Below, one piece after another: positions 1 to 7,360 of a stretch of 64,000 nt of DNA; the stretch's first letter is position 1, and every line of letters starts with the position of its first letter. The stretch is from assembly GCA_965262605.1 (NCBI GenBank), contig CBDHFN010000001.1, positions 142,406 to 206,405 on the forward strand, written 5' to 3'. The position numbers and the translations under genes are program-made. Under the pieces are notes generated by a model. The model saw only the letters and a program-made list of their open reading frames with translations, ran no database searches and was not told where the DNA came from. The stretch is from CBDHFN01 sp965262605 (GTDB lineage Bacteria; Pseudomonadota; Alphaproteobacteria; JASGCL01).

Positions 1-1293
1 ATAAGATTTATATATTTGATATTGAATTAAGGGGTCAGTATCGGCGCAAGGGGTTTGAGAAATAACTTTATTTTCAACTAATGCCCTTTTAGTGCTTTGT
101 TTAATGGCTTGATTATTAATTAAATCAATACGAACGGCACAATTTGCGCTTACCTCATCATAATTAATAATCGGGCAAGGCGCATAAACAAATTCTGCGC
201 CTTGATAAGAATAGGTTTTTTTAAACCCGATGGCTTGACTTGGCGCAATAAAGCCCGCATTAATAGCGCAAGCGGTGCTTGTCATTGGCACGGATTGCGC
301 TGATTTAGCGCAAGGGGATATTTCAATCGGATTGCCGTTAATATCATTATAGTTTTTTTTGGATTTTATCCAAACTTTATTAAGGGCAATATCAATTTCA
401 ACCCCGCAAGCATTAAAATCTTCGGTGATTTTAAATGTTTTTTCATTGTCAATCGTACATTCACCAACATCAATAAAAATACCCGCGCTGTTTAAATATC
501 GCATTCTAAATCGCGCATTCGCGCCCGTGCCATTAAAAACATCCGAACAACTAATATAATTTTTGCTAAGGGGATAAGAGACTTCGGAGTCTTTGCATGG
601 TTCAACGCTAACTTCTTGGGCATCTTCAAGCGTGATTAATTTAGTTTGCACGATGGCTTTATTTTGCGCAAAATCAATGCGGGTAATGCACCCGTCCGTT
701 GTTTGTTTATAGGTCGTTTTTTTGGCTTGGCTAAGATTAATGGGGTCAAGAGGTTTAAATTGCATGTCTTTATTGGGAGTATCAAGCCCGAATTCGCTTA
801 TTTTGCTATTTATTTGGGGTAAATCCGATTTTAAGCTTGCTTTGGCATCAGGGTTTAATAATTCATTAATGATATTTTCAATTACAACCTTGGAAAATGG
901 CAGTTTCACCGGCGAATTTTGGGTAAAATTCGTTTGTGAAACTTCACCCATTAAGGCATAACCGCTTAAATCTTTGGCTTTATTGCTGGATTTCATGGAA
1001 TTAAGGGTAATTTCAGATTTATTACCATCAATTTGCTTGATGGACGCATTAATTACCACTTTATCGCCGTTATTGATTTTATTTTTGATTTTTAAGTCAA
1101 TGTTTTTAATATCTTTAGTAATGGGAACATCGCCAATGACTGGTGCAACTTCAATATTATCATTATTATATTCTGCATTATTATCAGGGTTTAAATTTTG
1201 TGCATAGCTTATATTGTCTAAATTGTTTAAATAAAATAAGCCTATAAAGGCTAATGGCAATATGATTGAAAATTTTAAGTATGTTTTTGGCAT
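1..1293 (-). CDS. Secreted Cys-rich protein at the end of the T4SS operon (partial)
   Basis: The frame opens at an ATG at 1291-1293 and is uninterrupted for 431 codons to the window edge, so the C-terminus is missing. The N-terminus (MPKTYLKFSIILPLAFIG...) is a typical signal peptide. Downstream, a loose module recurs: a cysteine, then RID, a short hydrophobic/Asn stretch, and a Pro-Cys pair roughly 30 residues later (for example CITRID...VEPC, then CAVRID...QTPC). This suggests disulphide-linked repeats outside the inner membrane. It lies 31 bp after virB10 on the same strand, so it is probably the next gene of the conjugation operon. I do not recognise the family. A surface or mating-pair stabilisation role is a guess from position only. 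Confidence 0.7.
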   Translation of the reverse strand, partial: MPKTYLKFSIILPLAFIGLFYLNNLDNISYAQNLNPDNNAEYNNDNIEVAPVIGDVPITKDIKNIDLKIKNKINNGDKVVINASIKQIDGNKSEITLNSMKSSNKAKDLSGYALMGEVSQTNFTQNSPVKLPFSKVVIENIINELLNPDAKASLKSDLPQINSKISEFGLDTPNKDMQFKPLDPINLSQAKKTTYKQTTDGCITRIDFAQNKAIVQTKLITLEDAQEVSVEPCKDSEVSYPLSKNYISCSDVFNGTGANARFRMRYLNSAGIFIDVGECTIDNEKTFKITEDFNACGVEIDIALNKVWIKSKKNYNDINGNPIEISPCAKSAQSVPMTSTACAINAGFIAPSQAIGFKKTYSYQGAEFVYAPCPIINYDEVSANCAVRIDLINNQAIKQSTKRALVENKVISQTPCADTDPLIQYQIYKSY

Positions 1294-1324
1294 GGGATTC
1301 CTAGTTTTAATGGGGTTATTTGGG

Positions 1325-2392
1325 TTAATTAAGTGTGGATATAATCCAGTCTTTAGCTGGACGAATTTGAATGCGCGTGCCTTTGGTTACGCGAATAATG
1401 GGTTTAATAGAAAGGCTTTCTTGCAAGGATTGCGCGGAAATTTCGCCGAATTTTTGCGATAATTCCTTTGCGCCTTCGTCAAAAGCTTGATTAAGCGGGT
1501 TAGTTTGATTGCTTTGGTTGTTATTATTGGTAATGGTGGATTTATTGGCAATCGTAGCCGTGCCAATTCTTGTGCCAACGGATACGCCCGCTAATAAAAA
1601 AGCAAGCCCGTATTTTTCATAAAATCGGTTATCAACTTCGCCTGCAATGCCAACTGTGCCTTGGACATCGCCAACGACACTTTTAATTTGATTAATTTCG
1701 GCGCGGGTTTCACCCATTAAAATGCGGTTGCATTTTGATTCAAGGCGCGAAATGCCTTGCCCACCTGCAACTTCATATTCACAAATCATGCGCGATCCCT
1801 TAGGGATTAAGATATTGCGCCCGTGATAGCCATAAATATTTTGGGGTATTTGAATGATTATCGTTCCCGCAATTTGGCTATTAATATTATTTTCTAAAAT
1901 TCCCATGATATAGCGGTCTTGGGCAATGATATTATCGTTTGGCACAGGGGGGCTTGATATATCACTGGGCGCGGAATATTTAGCAGGCTTTAATATGGGT
2001 GCAACAGGCAAGGAATTATGGTTATTATCGGATTTTTGCACCATATCATCTTGCCATAATTCAATATTTGCCAATCGTTCGGCGTAATAATTGGGTAAAA
2101 TAACCTCAGGTTTATTGGGATAAACTTCAACAAGCCGTTCAATTTCACGGATTATTTCAATGGGTTTGTCAATATAAATAATTTTTTCTATTGCTTTGGG
2201 TTGTTCGGATTTTTTATCAATGATTTTTATATTGGCTTTATTATGCTTGACTATAATATTTTCTTGGCTTTTTTGGGCTATTGTTGCAACTGGAGCTTGC
2301 CAAGCCGATTCATCATTTTTTGGCAAAGCAACTTCGTTATTGGGCAATAAACACCCAAAAATTCCAAAAGTTAATTGACATAAAATAGCCAT
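1325..2392 (-). CDS. virB10: VirB10/TrbI-like T4SS channel protein
   Basis: VirB10 spans inner and outer membranes and forms the outer part of the T4SS core with VirB7 and VirB9. The 355-residue product has a short hydrophobic N-terminus (MAILCQLTFGIFGC), then a charged/proline-containing periplasmic linker. The C-terminal half matches the VirB10 beta-barrel domain: IPKGSRMICEYEV, an NRI..GE.RAEI segment, and a GVAG-like stretch (VGIAGEVDNRFYEKYG) before the hydrophobic antenna region (LAFLLAGVSVG). I chose the start at 2392 because it overlaps the virB9 stop as TAATG. An upstream in-frame Met at 2416 would start inside virB9. Family assignment is firm, the exact start slightly less so. Confidence 0.85.
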   Translation of the reverse strand: MAILCQLTFGIFGCLLPNNEVALPKNDESAWQAPVATIAQKSQENIIVKHNKANIKIIDKKSEQPKAIEKIIYIDKPIEIIREIERLVEVYPNKPEVILPNYYAERLANIELWQDDMVQKSDNNHNSLPVAPILKPAKYSAPSDISSPPVPNDNIIAQDRYIMGILENNINSQIAGTIIIQIPQNIYGYHGRNILIPKGSRMICEYEVAGGQGISRLESKCNRILMGETRAEINQIKSVVGDVQGTVGIAGEVDNRFYEKYGLAFLLAGVSVGTRIGTATIANKSTITNNNNQSNQTNPLNQAFDEGAKELSQKFGEISAQSLQESLSIKPIIRVTKGTRIQIRPAKDWIISTLN

Positions 2393-3423
2393 TATGCACC
2401 GCCATAGATTAAACAAAGAAATTTCTTGCCACTGATTAAAGTAATAGTTTTAGCCACCGATTCAATGATTAAAGTCGTGCCAACCACGCGGGTATTAATA
2501 TTTTCATCAACCCCATCATTGACAATAAACGCCACGGGCAAATCAATTTCATTCCACCGATTGCCAAAATTTATATAAGTAAAAATTTCATCACGAAATA
2601 CCGATACGGGCTTTAAGGATTTATCGCCTTTTAATTCATAATCTTGCCAACCATGAATTTTGCTGGGGTCAAATTTAATTTCTTGGGGAAATTTTTTATG
2701 GCTATTGGCAATTAACGCTAAATCTTGGGAATTTGCTTTAACGGGCAATTTATCAATTTTTTTGTCAGTTTTGGCGTTGATATTCACGGTAATTAAAGTT
2801 AAGGGCGCATTAATACGAACCAACATATCAGGAATATTGGGGCTTGAAATCCCTTCGGCACGCACATAAAACGCATAAATATTTTTTTTTGCCGTATAAA
2901 TAATAATATTCGTATCAACATTAGGAATCAAGGGCTTTATAGCAAAAGAATAGGGCGCGCGTTGTTTAATTTGAAATGCCGAATTATCGCCCAAATCAAT
3001 GGTTTCAATTATTTCGTCTTTGGGTAATTCAATATTTGTAATAAAAAATTCCCGTGTGGCAATTTTATAAGTGCAAAATGCGCACCATTCATATTGAAAA
3101 ATCCCGTCCGTTCCCTTGGCATCGTCCCAACTTGCTTGAATCTGATTATTACCCGAAGCACGCGTCAATTTACCATATTCAGTAATTGATTTTAAGGGCA
3201 AAATTGGGGCAGGAACAGGGTTAAGATTGGGTGGTATGGGTGATTTAATATTGATTGCTTTATTATCAACCAATTTATTATCAATAACGGCAATAATTGG
3301 CGCGGTATTATGGGTTATTTCATTACCTCTTTGTGCGCCTTCGGGTGCGACAAAAGCTGTTTGCGCCCATAAAATATGGGGGATAATAATTAAGAGTAAA
3401 ATTATTTTAATGTTATTTTTCAT
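2392..3423 (-). CDS. virB9: VirB9/TrbG-like T4SS core protein
   Basis: This is the periplasmic/outer-membrane core subunit that pairs with VirB7 and VirB10. The start at 3423 gives a clean signal peptide (MKNNIKIILLLIIIPHILWA). The mature protein is 343 residues including the leader. It has the VirB9 pattern of an N-terminal domain with ..ITNIELPKDEIIETIDLGD and a SFAIKPL segment. The C-terminal domain carries the conserved Y-INFGNRWNEIDLPVAFIV-type strand, a VND, and a final TRVVGTTLII. It overlaps virB8 by 11 bp upstream and virB10 by one base downstream, so the three are probably translationally coupled. An alternative Met at 3453 would add ten residues ahead of the leader and is less likely. 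Confidence 0.87.
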   Translation of the reverse strand: MKNNIKIILLLIIIPHILWAQTAFVAPEGAQRGNEITHNTAPIIAVIDNKLVDNKAINIKSPIPPNLNPVPAPILPLKSITEYGKLTRASGNNQIQASWDDAKGTDGIFQYEWCAFCTYKIATREFFITNIELPKDEIIETIDLGDNSAFQIKQRAPYSFAIKPLIPNVDTNIIIYTAKKNIYAFYVRAEGISSPNIPDMLVRINAPLTLITVNINAKTDKKIDKLPVKANSQDLALIANSHKKFPQEIKFDPSKIHGWQDYELKGDKSLKPVSVFRDEIFTYINFGNRWNEIDLPVAFIVNDGVDENINTRVVGTTLIIESVAKTITLISGKKFLCLIYGGA

Positions 3424-4147
3424 TTTGAAATCTTTCTTTAAGTGTAAAATCAATCACAAAAATTCCCAATGGATTTTGATATTTATTCTGCTCAATCACT
3501 TCGTTGCTATGTAATTCAAAGGCAATATAAGCCCGTAAAAGTTTTTGTGATATAATAGCTTTATTTAAGTTTTTTGTGTCTGTTTGGGTAAATTCGCAAC
3601 TATATTTATAAACACCACGATTAGCCCCTGCGACATTATCGCAACTTTCAACATTAATCGCGCGGGTCAAGCCTTGGGTAATAAATTCATCAACGGCTTT
3701 ATTATCAATTCTTGATTGCTTAAATTCTTTATATGGCTTGGAATCCATCATTGCAAAAGCTTCATTATATCGCCCTTTTTGTGTGATAGTATCAATTTCA
3801 AGCAAGTTTTTTACAAAACGGCTTGCGGTAGCTTCAAGCAGGATATTAAACCCATCAATATCTTTTGAAAGTGGCTGAATGCGTAATAATTGGTTGGTGG
3901 CAGGCACGCGCTCAACTAAGGCAATCTCAACCCGTTTAAGCGGATAGGCTTCATAAATTGTCATGGATAATACTAAAATAGCAATAATAAACGCAATATT
4001 ACCCATCATGGAAATTCGCAATAACCAGCCTAATCTTTTGTAAATCGCCTGAAAATCATAGGGATTTGCCACGCTAAAAGACTGATGAATTTCATTATTA
4101 TCAATGGTATCAGGGGTTCGTTTGATAATTTTTTTTAAGAAAGCCAT
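3413..4147 (-). CDS. virB8: VirB8/TrbF-like inner-membrane T4SS protein
   Basis: VirB8 is a bitopic inner-membrane assembly factor of T4SS. The 244-residue product has a cytoplasmic N-terminus with NPYDF.AIYKRLGWLLRIS and one transmembrane helix at about residues 47-66 (IAFIIAILVLSMTIYEAYPL). The periplasmic domain has the VirB8 signatures RVEIALVERVP, a RYN-containing helix region and a final ...YQNPLGIFVIDFTLKERF. It overlaps the VirB7-like gene upstream by 13 bp. Its 3' part (3471-3690) is present a second time at 32880-33099, described separately. That second copy is incomplete, so this one is the functional gene. Confidence 0.87.
   Translation of the reverse strand: MAFLKKIIKRTPDTIDNNEIHQSFSVANPYDFQAIYKRLGWLLRISMMGNIAFIIAILVLSMTIYEAYPLKRVEIALVERVPATNQLLRIQPLSKDIDGFNILLEATASRFVKNLLEIDTITQKGRYNEAFAMMDSKPYKEFKQSRIDNKAVDEFITQGLTRAINVESCDNVAGANRGVYKYSCEFTQTDTKNLNKAIISQKLLRAYIAFELHSNEVIEQNKYQNPLGIFVIDFTLKERFQNEK
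3471..3690. repeat. Direct repeat, copy A (inside virB8)
   Basis: These 220 bases recur at 32880-33099 in the same orientation with four substitutions that I can count by eye and no length change. They encode the middle of the VirB8 periplasmic domain, from VDEFITQGL to EQNKYQNP. The two copies bound 29.4 kb that include the left half of the conjugation operon, the recombinase, the restriction cluster and the Gabija-like genes. Confidence 0.95.
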
Positions 4148-4329
4148 TTGTAATTACCAATCTTAAAATTAATTGGCAAACATGAACATGGGCTTGGTTT
4201 TAATAAATCTGTATCTTCAATATTATTGGGGGGAATATCTGATTTATTCTTAAACATGGCGCACCCGCTTAAAAATATCACCATAAGCATAACCACAAAT
4301 ATAAATTTATTTTGTTTTTTATTGTTCAT
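4135..4329 (-). CDS. virB7: VirB7-like small lipoprotein
   Basis: This is a 64-residue lipoprotein. It has a Lys-rich start (MNNKKQNKFIF), a hydrophobic stretch, and a lipobox LSGC with Cys at about residue 23. The mature part is short and Pro/Cys-rich (KPSPCSCLP). VirB7 proteins are small lipoproteins that anchor VirB9 in the outer membrane, and this is their expected position between virB6 and virB8. Sequence similarity in such short proteins is weak, so the call rests on lipobox, size and gene order. I chose the ATG at 4327-4329 because the longer frame would run back into virB6 and bury the signal sequence. Confidence 0.7.
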   Translation of the reverse strand: MNNKKQNKFIFVVMLMVIFLSGCAMFKNKSDIPPNNIEDTDLLKPSPCSCLPINFKIGNYKWLS

Positions 4330-4330
4330 A

Positions 4331-5377
4331 TTATTGTTCCTTGTTAAATAAATTTTTGATTCTTTGCCCACGCGAAGCAACCAATTTAGCAAATTTAATT
4401 CCCGCTGAACTTGCCATTTTAGTACCTTTTATATGGTCATTATCTTGCATTTGGCTATTGGCAAATTTCATAACCTTGGAGCTAAATGCCATTGCGGCTG
4501 AACCTGCTAAGCCACTGGTCATAATTCCAGCCGCCGTATTGGTTAATACTGAACCCGCAATTGAATTGGCAATCGCTGTCCCTTCGGCTAATAACGCCGT
4601 CATTGCCCAACCAATAATTACCGCAAAAATGATTTTTTCATTGGTAAAACTTACATCAATCACGCCTAATTCTAACCTTAATACCGCAAATAACATAAAC
4701 GAAACCACAATAGTAGACGCGCTCATCACCATTATAGACGCAAAGATAGTCTTAATCGCCGTTTTACCCATATCACGCCAAAAACCAAACCCAACCCCCA
4801 TAAATATAAATGGGAAAAATGTTGCTAAAATCACAATACGGAATATATTGACAATAATTTGACTAAAATACACAATTAATACTAAAAAATATGGCACAAC
4901 TAATAATATAGGTAAAACTATTGGTGCGACCATGTTATTAGGAAATGAGAATTGTTCTATCATTTTTTGCGCGGTTATCACCACTTCCCAAATGCCTAAT
5001 TCTAAAGCTTTTATTAACCCCGTTAAACCTGAATCTTCAAGGCTTAAACCGCTTACTTCAAAGATTTTAATTGATATGCCCGTCATTATTTCTATTGTTA
5101 AATTAAAGATTTGTGATATAAGTCCATTAGCATTAATAAATAGGAGTGCCCAAGCTATGATTATCCAAGGTAAATCTTCCCTTAGCACTTTTTGCGGGCT
5201 AGTTCGTTCCATAAAAACATCAAAACCTTTTAATGCTAACCATAAAGCCGTGGCTGAACCAAAAATTAATTGGAAATCAGGCAACATCGCAAGTGATAAT
5301 TTATTAACAAATGCCGTTGATTGGTTTAAATATTCTTGGGTTGGCGCACATAAAATGCAAATATGGTCGGTTGGCAT
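4331..5377 (-). CDS. virB6: VirB6/TrbL-like polytopic membrane protein
   Basis: This is the inner-membrane channel component of the T4SS. The 348-residue product has several hydrophobic helices: FGSATALWLALKGF, LPWIIIAWALLF, APIVLPILLVVPYFLVL, ATFFPFIFMGVGFG and IFAVIIGWAMTALL. A Trp-Arg-rich loop (FGFWRDMGKTA) and a Gly/Ala-rich tail also fit VirB6. The start at 5377 follows a purine-rich site (AAGGATAGG). The first 330 bp are duplicated at 5831-6160, and a plus-strand gene begins inside its 5' end. An alternative family name is TrbL. The T4SS role is well supported by topology and order. Confidence 0.83.
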   Translation of the reverse strand: MPTDHICILCAPTQEYLNQSTAFVNKLSLAMLPDFQLIFGSATALWLALKGFDVFMERTSPQKVLREDLPWIIIAWALLFINANGLISQIFNLTIEIMTGISIKIFEVSGLSLEDSGLTGLIKALELGIWEVVITAQKMIEQFSFPNNMVAPIVLPILLVVPYFLVLIVYFSQIIVNIFRIVILATFFPFIFMGVGFGFWRDMGKTAIKTIFASIMVMSASTIVVSFMLFAVLRLELGVIDVSFTNEKIIFAVIIGWAMTALLAEGTAIANSIAGSVLTNTAAGIMTSGLAGSAAMAFSSKVMKFANSQMQDNDHIKGTKMASSAGIKFAKLVASRGQRIKNLFNKEQ

Positions 5378-5786
5378 TGTCCTATCCTTGTCTTTTGGTA
5401 ATATAGGAATGGCGGATAAAAATCAAAATGAACAATATACAAAATTTCGTATTGAAGTTATTGATAAATATAATACGCGTGAAAAAGTTGATAATTATAT
5501 AAATGAACTTAAAAAAGACACTATGGGAAATATGATGAAACTCGGGATTATTGGATCTTTGGTGGATTTTAACTTTCTTATAATTTATGATGAATATTTT
5601 GGTGGATATAGCCCTAATAGCAGAAAAGAACCCAAGCCAATTGCTGAATTTAATAAATTGGATATTAATAGCAAAGAATGTATTAAAATTATGAAATCTG
5701 AAATTTGGGGTAAATTGCTGAAAGACTGCAATTCTGCGCCCGATTGGCGCACCGAGGAACAAAAGAAATTTTGGGCTAAGGGATAA
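5355..5786 (+). CDS. Small exported protein A, antisense within T4SS operon (entry-exclusion candidate)
   Basis: This is a 143-residue product with a hydrophobic start (MQIWSVGIVLSLSFGNIGMA) that reads as a signal peptide or anchor, then a hydrophilic, charged domain with two cysteines (KECIKIM, KDCNS) and a conserved tail (PDWRTEEQKKFWAKG). It is read opposite to the operon and overlaps the first 23 bases of virB6. Comparison with its paralogue at 6138-6581 shows many synonymous differences in this frame (CGT/AGA for Arg, CTT/TTG for Leu, TAT/TAC, AAA/AAG), so the plus strand is the coding one. It lies where eex of pKM101 and trbK of IncP sit, but it lacks a lipobox. Function is inferred from position only. 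A later start at 5409 is possible. Confidence 0.7.
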   Translation: MQIWSVGIVLSLSFGNIGMADKNQNEQYTKFRIEVIDKYNTREKVDNYINELKKDTMGNMMKLGIIGSLVDFNFLIIYDEYFGGYSPNSRKEPKPIAEFNKLDINSKECIKIMKSEIWGKLLKDCNSAPDWRTEEQKKFWAKG

Positions 5787-5788
5787 TG

Positions 5789-6166
5789 TCATTTTATCGC
5801 CGTATCTGAAGCCATTTCAACGGGCGACATACCGCTTACTTCAAAGATTTTAATTGATATGCCTGTCATTATTTCTATTGTTAAATTAAAGATTTGTGAT
5901 ATAAGTCCATTAGCATTAATAAATAGGAGTGCCCAAGCTATGATTATCCAAGGTAAATCTTCCCTTAGCACTTTTTGCGGGCTAGTTCGTTCCATAAAAA
6001 CATCAAAACCTTTTAATGCTAACCATAAAGCCGTGGCTGAACCAAAAATTAATTGGAAATCAGGCAATATCGCAAGTGATAATTTATTAACAAATGCCGT
6101 TGATTGGTTTAAATATTCTTGGGTTGGCGCACATAAAATGCAAATATGGTCGGTTGCGGGTGTCAT
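5789..6166 (-). pseudogene. Truncated virB6 copy fused to virB5 C-terminal codons
   Basis: The frame starts with ATG at 6164-6166 behind a good ribosome site (AAAGGATAA) and copies about the first 108 residues of VirB6 (TDHICILCAPTQEYLNQ onward). At the duplication joint it switches to the last residues of VirB5 (GMSPVEMASDTAIK) and stops. The product of 125 residues would keep the first two or three membrane helices of VirB6 only. It could be translated and might act as a decoy. The simplest reading is a by-product of the tandem duplication. The junction falls on the 8-bp sequence at 5831-5838. Confidence 0.85.
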
Positions 6167-6581
6167 AATTTTATCCTTTGGTTTGGGGAATATGCTGATG
6201 GCTGATAAAGCTAGTGATGGTAAAGTCATTGATAATTCTAAGAAAATAATTGATGAAATCATTAGTAAGTATAATACAAGAACTAAACTTGATAATTACT
6301 TTAATGATTTGATGAAAAATCCCAATGTAAATGCACAACCCATTCAAGCAGTTTTTGAGTTGAGAGAACGATTTGATAGTGCAGTAATGGGGATTTATGG
6401 TTTCAAGAAATATTCTAAACCCATTGCAGAATTTAACAAACTTGAACGAACTAGCGAAAGTTGCGCACACACAATAAAATCCATCAATAAATTTGTATTT
6501 TATAGAGATATGATTAAAGATTGCAATTCTTTGCCCGATTGGCGCACCGAGGAACAAAAGAAATTTTGGGCTAAGGGATAA
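6138..6581 (+). CDS. Small exported protein B, paralogue of protein A
   Basis: This is a 147-residue product with hydrophobic start MQIWSVAGVIILSFGLGN followed by MLMADK and a hydrophilic domain. Shared with protein A are KYNTR.K.DNY.N.L in the first half, KPIAEFNKL, two cysteines (SCAHTIKS, KDCNS) and an identical tail. The central 60 residues are largely unrelated and differ in length. The first 19 and last 90 or so bases of the two genes are almost identical, so only the interior differs. It overlaps the truncated virB6 copy at its start and ends 2 bp from the virB5 stop (convergent). Function is unknown. See protein A for the entry-exclusion argument. Confidence 0.7.
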   Translation: MQIWSVAGVIILSFGLGNMLMADKASDGKVIDNSKKIIDEIISKYNTRTKLDNYFNDLMKNPNVNAQPIQAVFELRERFDSAVMGIYGFKKYSKPIAEFNKLERTSESCAHTIKSINKFVFYRDMIKDCNSLPDWRTEEQKKFWAKG

Positions 6582-6583
6582 TG

Positions 6584-7360
6584 TCATTTTATCGCCGTAT
6601 CTGAAGCCATTTCAACGGGCGACATACCGCTTAAATTAGCAGTTGCTTGAAATTTAAGCATAGTGCTTAATAATTGATTAGTTTGATTTTGACCACGGGC
6701 ATTTAATAAACCAATCTTTGCCAAAACAGCTAAATGCGAATTTAAATCCGTGGCATCGTCCGAAGCCGTTTCAAGCTCGTTAATTGCGCTTTGAAAATCT
6801 GTTGTCTGTTGCAGGGTTAAATCGCCTTGCGCAAGGGCTTTTTCTAATGTATCTTTATGTAAATTATTGCGCCTTTCACTAATTGCCTTATTGATTAAAA
6901 TCTGCTCACTTCTTGGTTTGCGGTCATAATCTTGTTTGTTTTTTATGAAATAATTATCACGATAAATATTGCGCCCGCCGCATAAATCAGGAATTTTGGC
7001 ATTGGTTGTGCTGAAATTTGGTATTAAATCCTTGAAATTAGGCATAAGGCATGATTGATTTTTTAACAAGCTGGCATCAAATCCCTTGCGATTAATAAAT
7101 GGCACGGAAATTTTACCGACATTACCAAGGGTTTTAAGCGTGTCTTGCCCCGTTTTATTTAAATCCTTGAAATAATCAAGTTGCTTTGTCAAAGTATCTA
7201 ACTGCTCTTTGCCTTGATTAAATAATTCAATTTGCTTAACCGCATTCGTGGCATCAAAAGTCGCCATTTGCGCATTCGCTTGAATTCCCATAAATAATAC
7301 GCTAAAAACTGCCAAAACCCTAACAGGCTTTATAATTTGCATTGTTTTAAAACTAATCAT
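6584..7360 (-). CDS. virB5: VirB5/TrbJ-like minor pilin
   Basis: VirB5 is a periplasmic pilus-tip protein of T4SS. The 258-residue product starts at the ATG at 7358-7360, which overlaps the virB4 stop as ATGA and follows GGAGGGA. The leader is long (MISFKTMQIIKPVRVLAVFS to ANA). The mature part is mostly helical: FDATNAVKQIELFNQGKEQL, a QLDYFKDLNKTG segment, and a conserved C-terminal ...AVLAKIGLLNARGQNQ helix pair. The last residues (GMSPVEMASDTAIK) are the ones duplicated at 5789-5830. The assignment follows from the TrbJ/VirB5-type coiled N-terminus and its position after virB4. Confidence 0.8.
   Translation of the reverse strand: MISFKTMQIIKPVRVLAVFSVLFMGIQANAQMATFDATNAVKQIELFNQGKEQLDTLTKQLDYFKDLNKTGQDTLKTLGNVGKISVPFINRKGFDASLLKNQSCLMPNFKDLIPNFSTTNAKIPDLCGGRNIYRDNYFIKNKQDYDRKPRSEQILINKAISERRNNLHKDTLEKALAQGDLTLQQTTDFQSAINELETASDDATDLNSHLAVLAKIGLLNARGQNQTNQLLSTMLKFQATANLSGMSPVEMASDTAIK

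Larger units (their letters stand above)
5048..6633. repeat. Tandem duplication of the virB5-end / small-gene / virB6-start unit
   Basis: Unit 1 runs 5048-5830 (783 bp) and unit 2 runs 5831-6625 (795 bp). The 8-mer ACCGCTTA occurs at 5048-5055, 5831-5838 and 6626-6633, exactly at the unit boundaries, so the duplication probably joined virB5 to virB6 through this microhomology. The virB6-derived first 327 or so bases of each unit differ at only two positions. The last 90 or so bases are also nearly identical. The middle of each unit, which is the small plus-strand gene, has diverged strongly and differs in length. Confidence 0.93.

Noticed and set aside
1325..1578. Second minus-strand frame within virB10 (1387-1578) and plus-strand frame at 1262-1462
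   Set aside because: Both lie wholly within or across clearly coding virB10/downstream-gene sequence and show no independent start signals.
5382..6587. Minus-strand frames of 136 and 138 codons opposite the two small plus-strand genes, each with an ATGA-type overlap to virB5 or its copy
   Set aside because: They fit the operon direction, but the differences between the two copies are synonymous in the plus-strand frame (CGT/AGA, CTT/TTG, TAT/TAC) and not in this one. The predicted products are Phe/Ile-rich, as expected for antisense of a hydrophilic protein.
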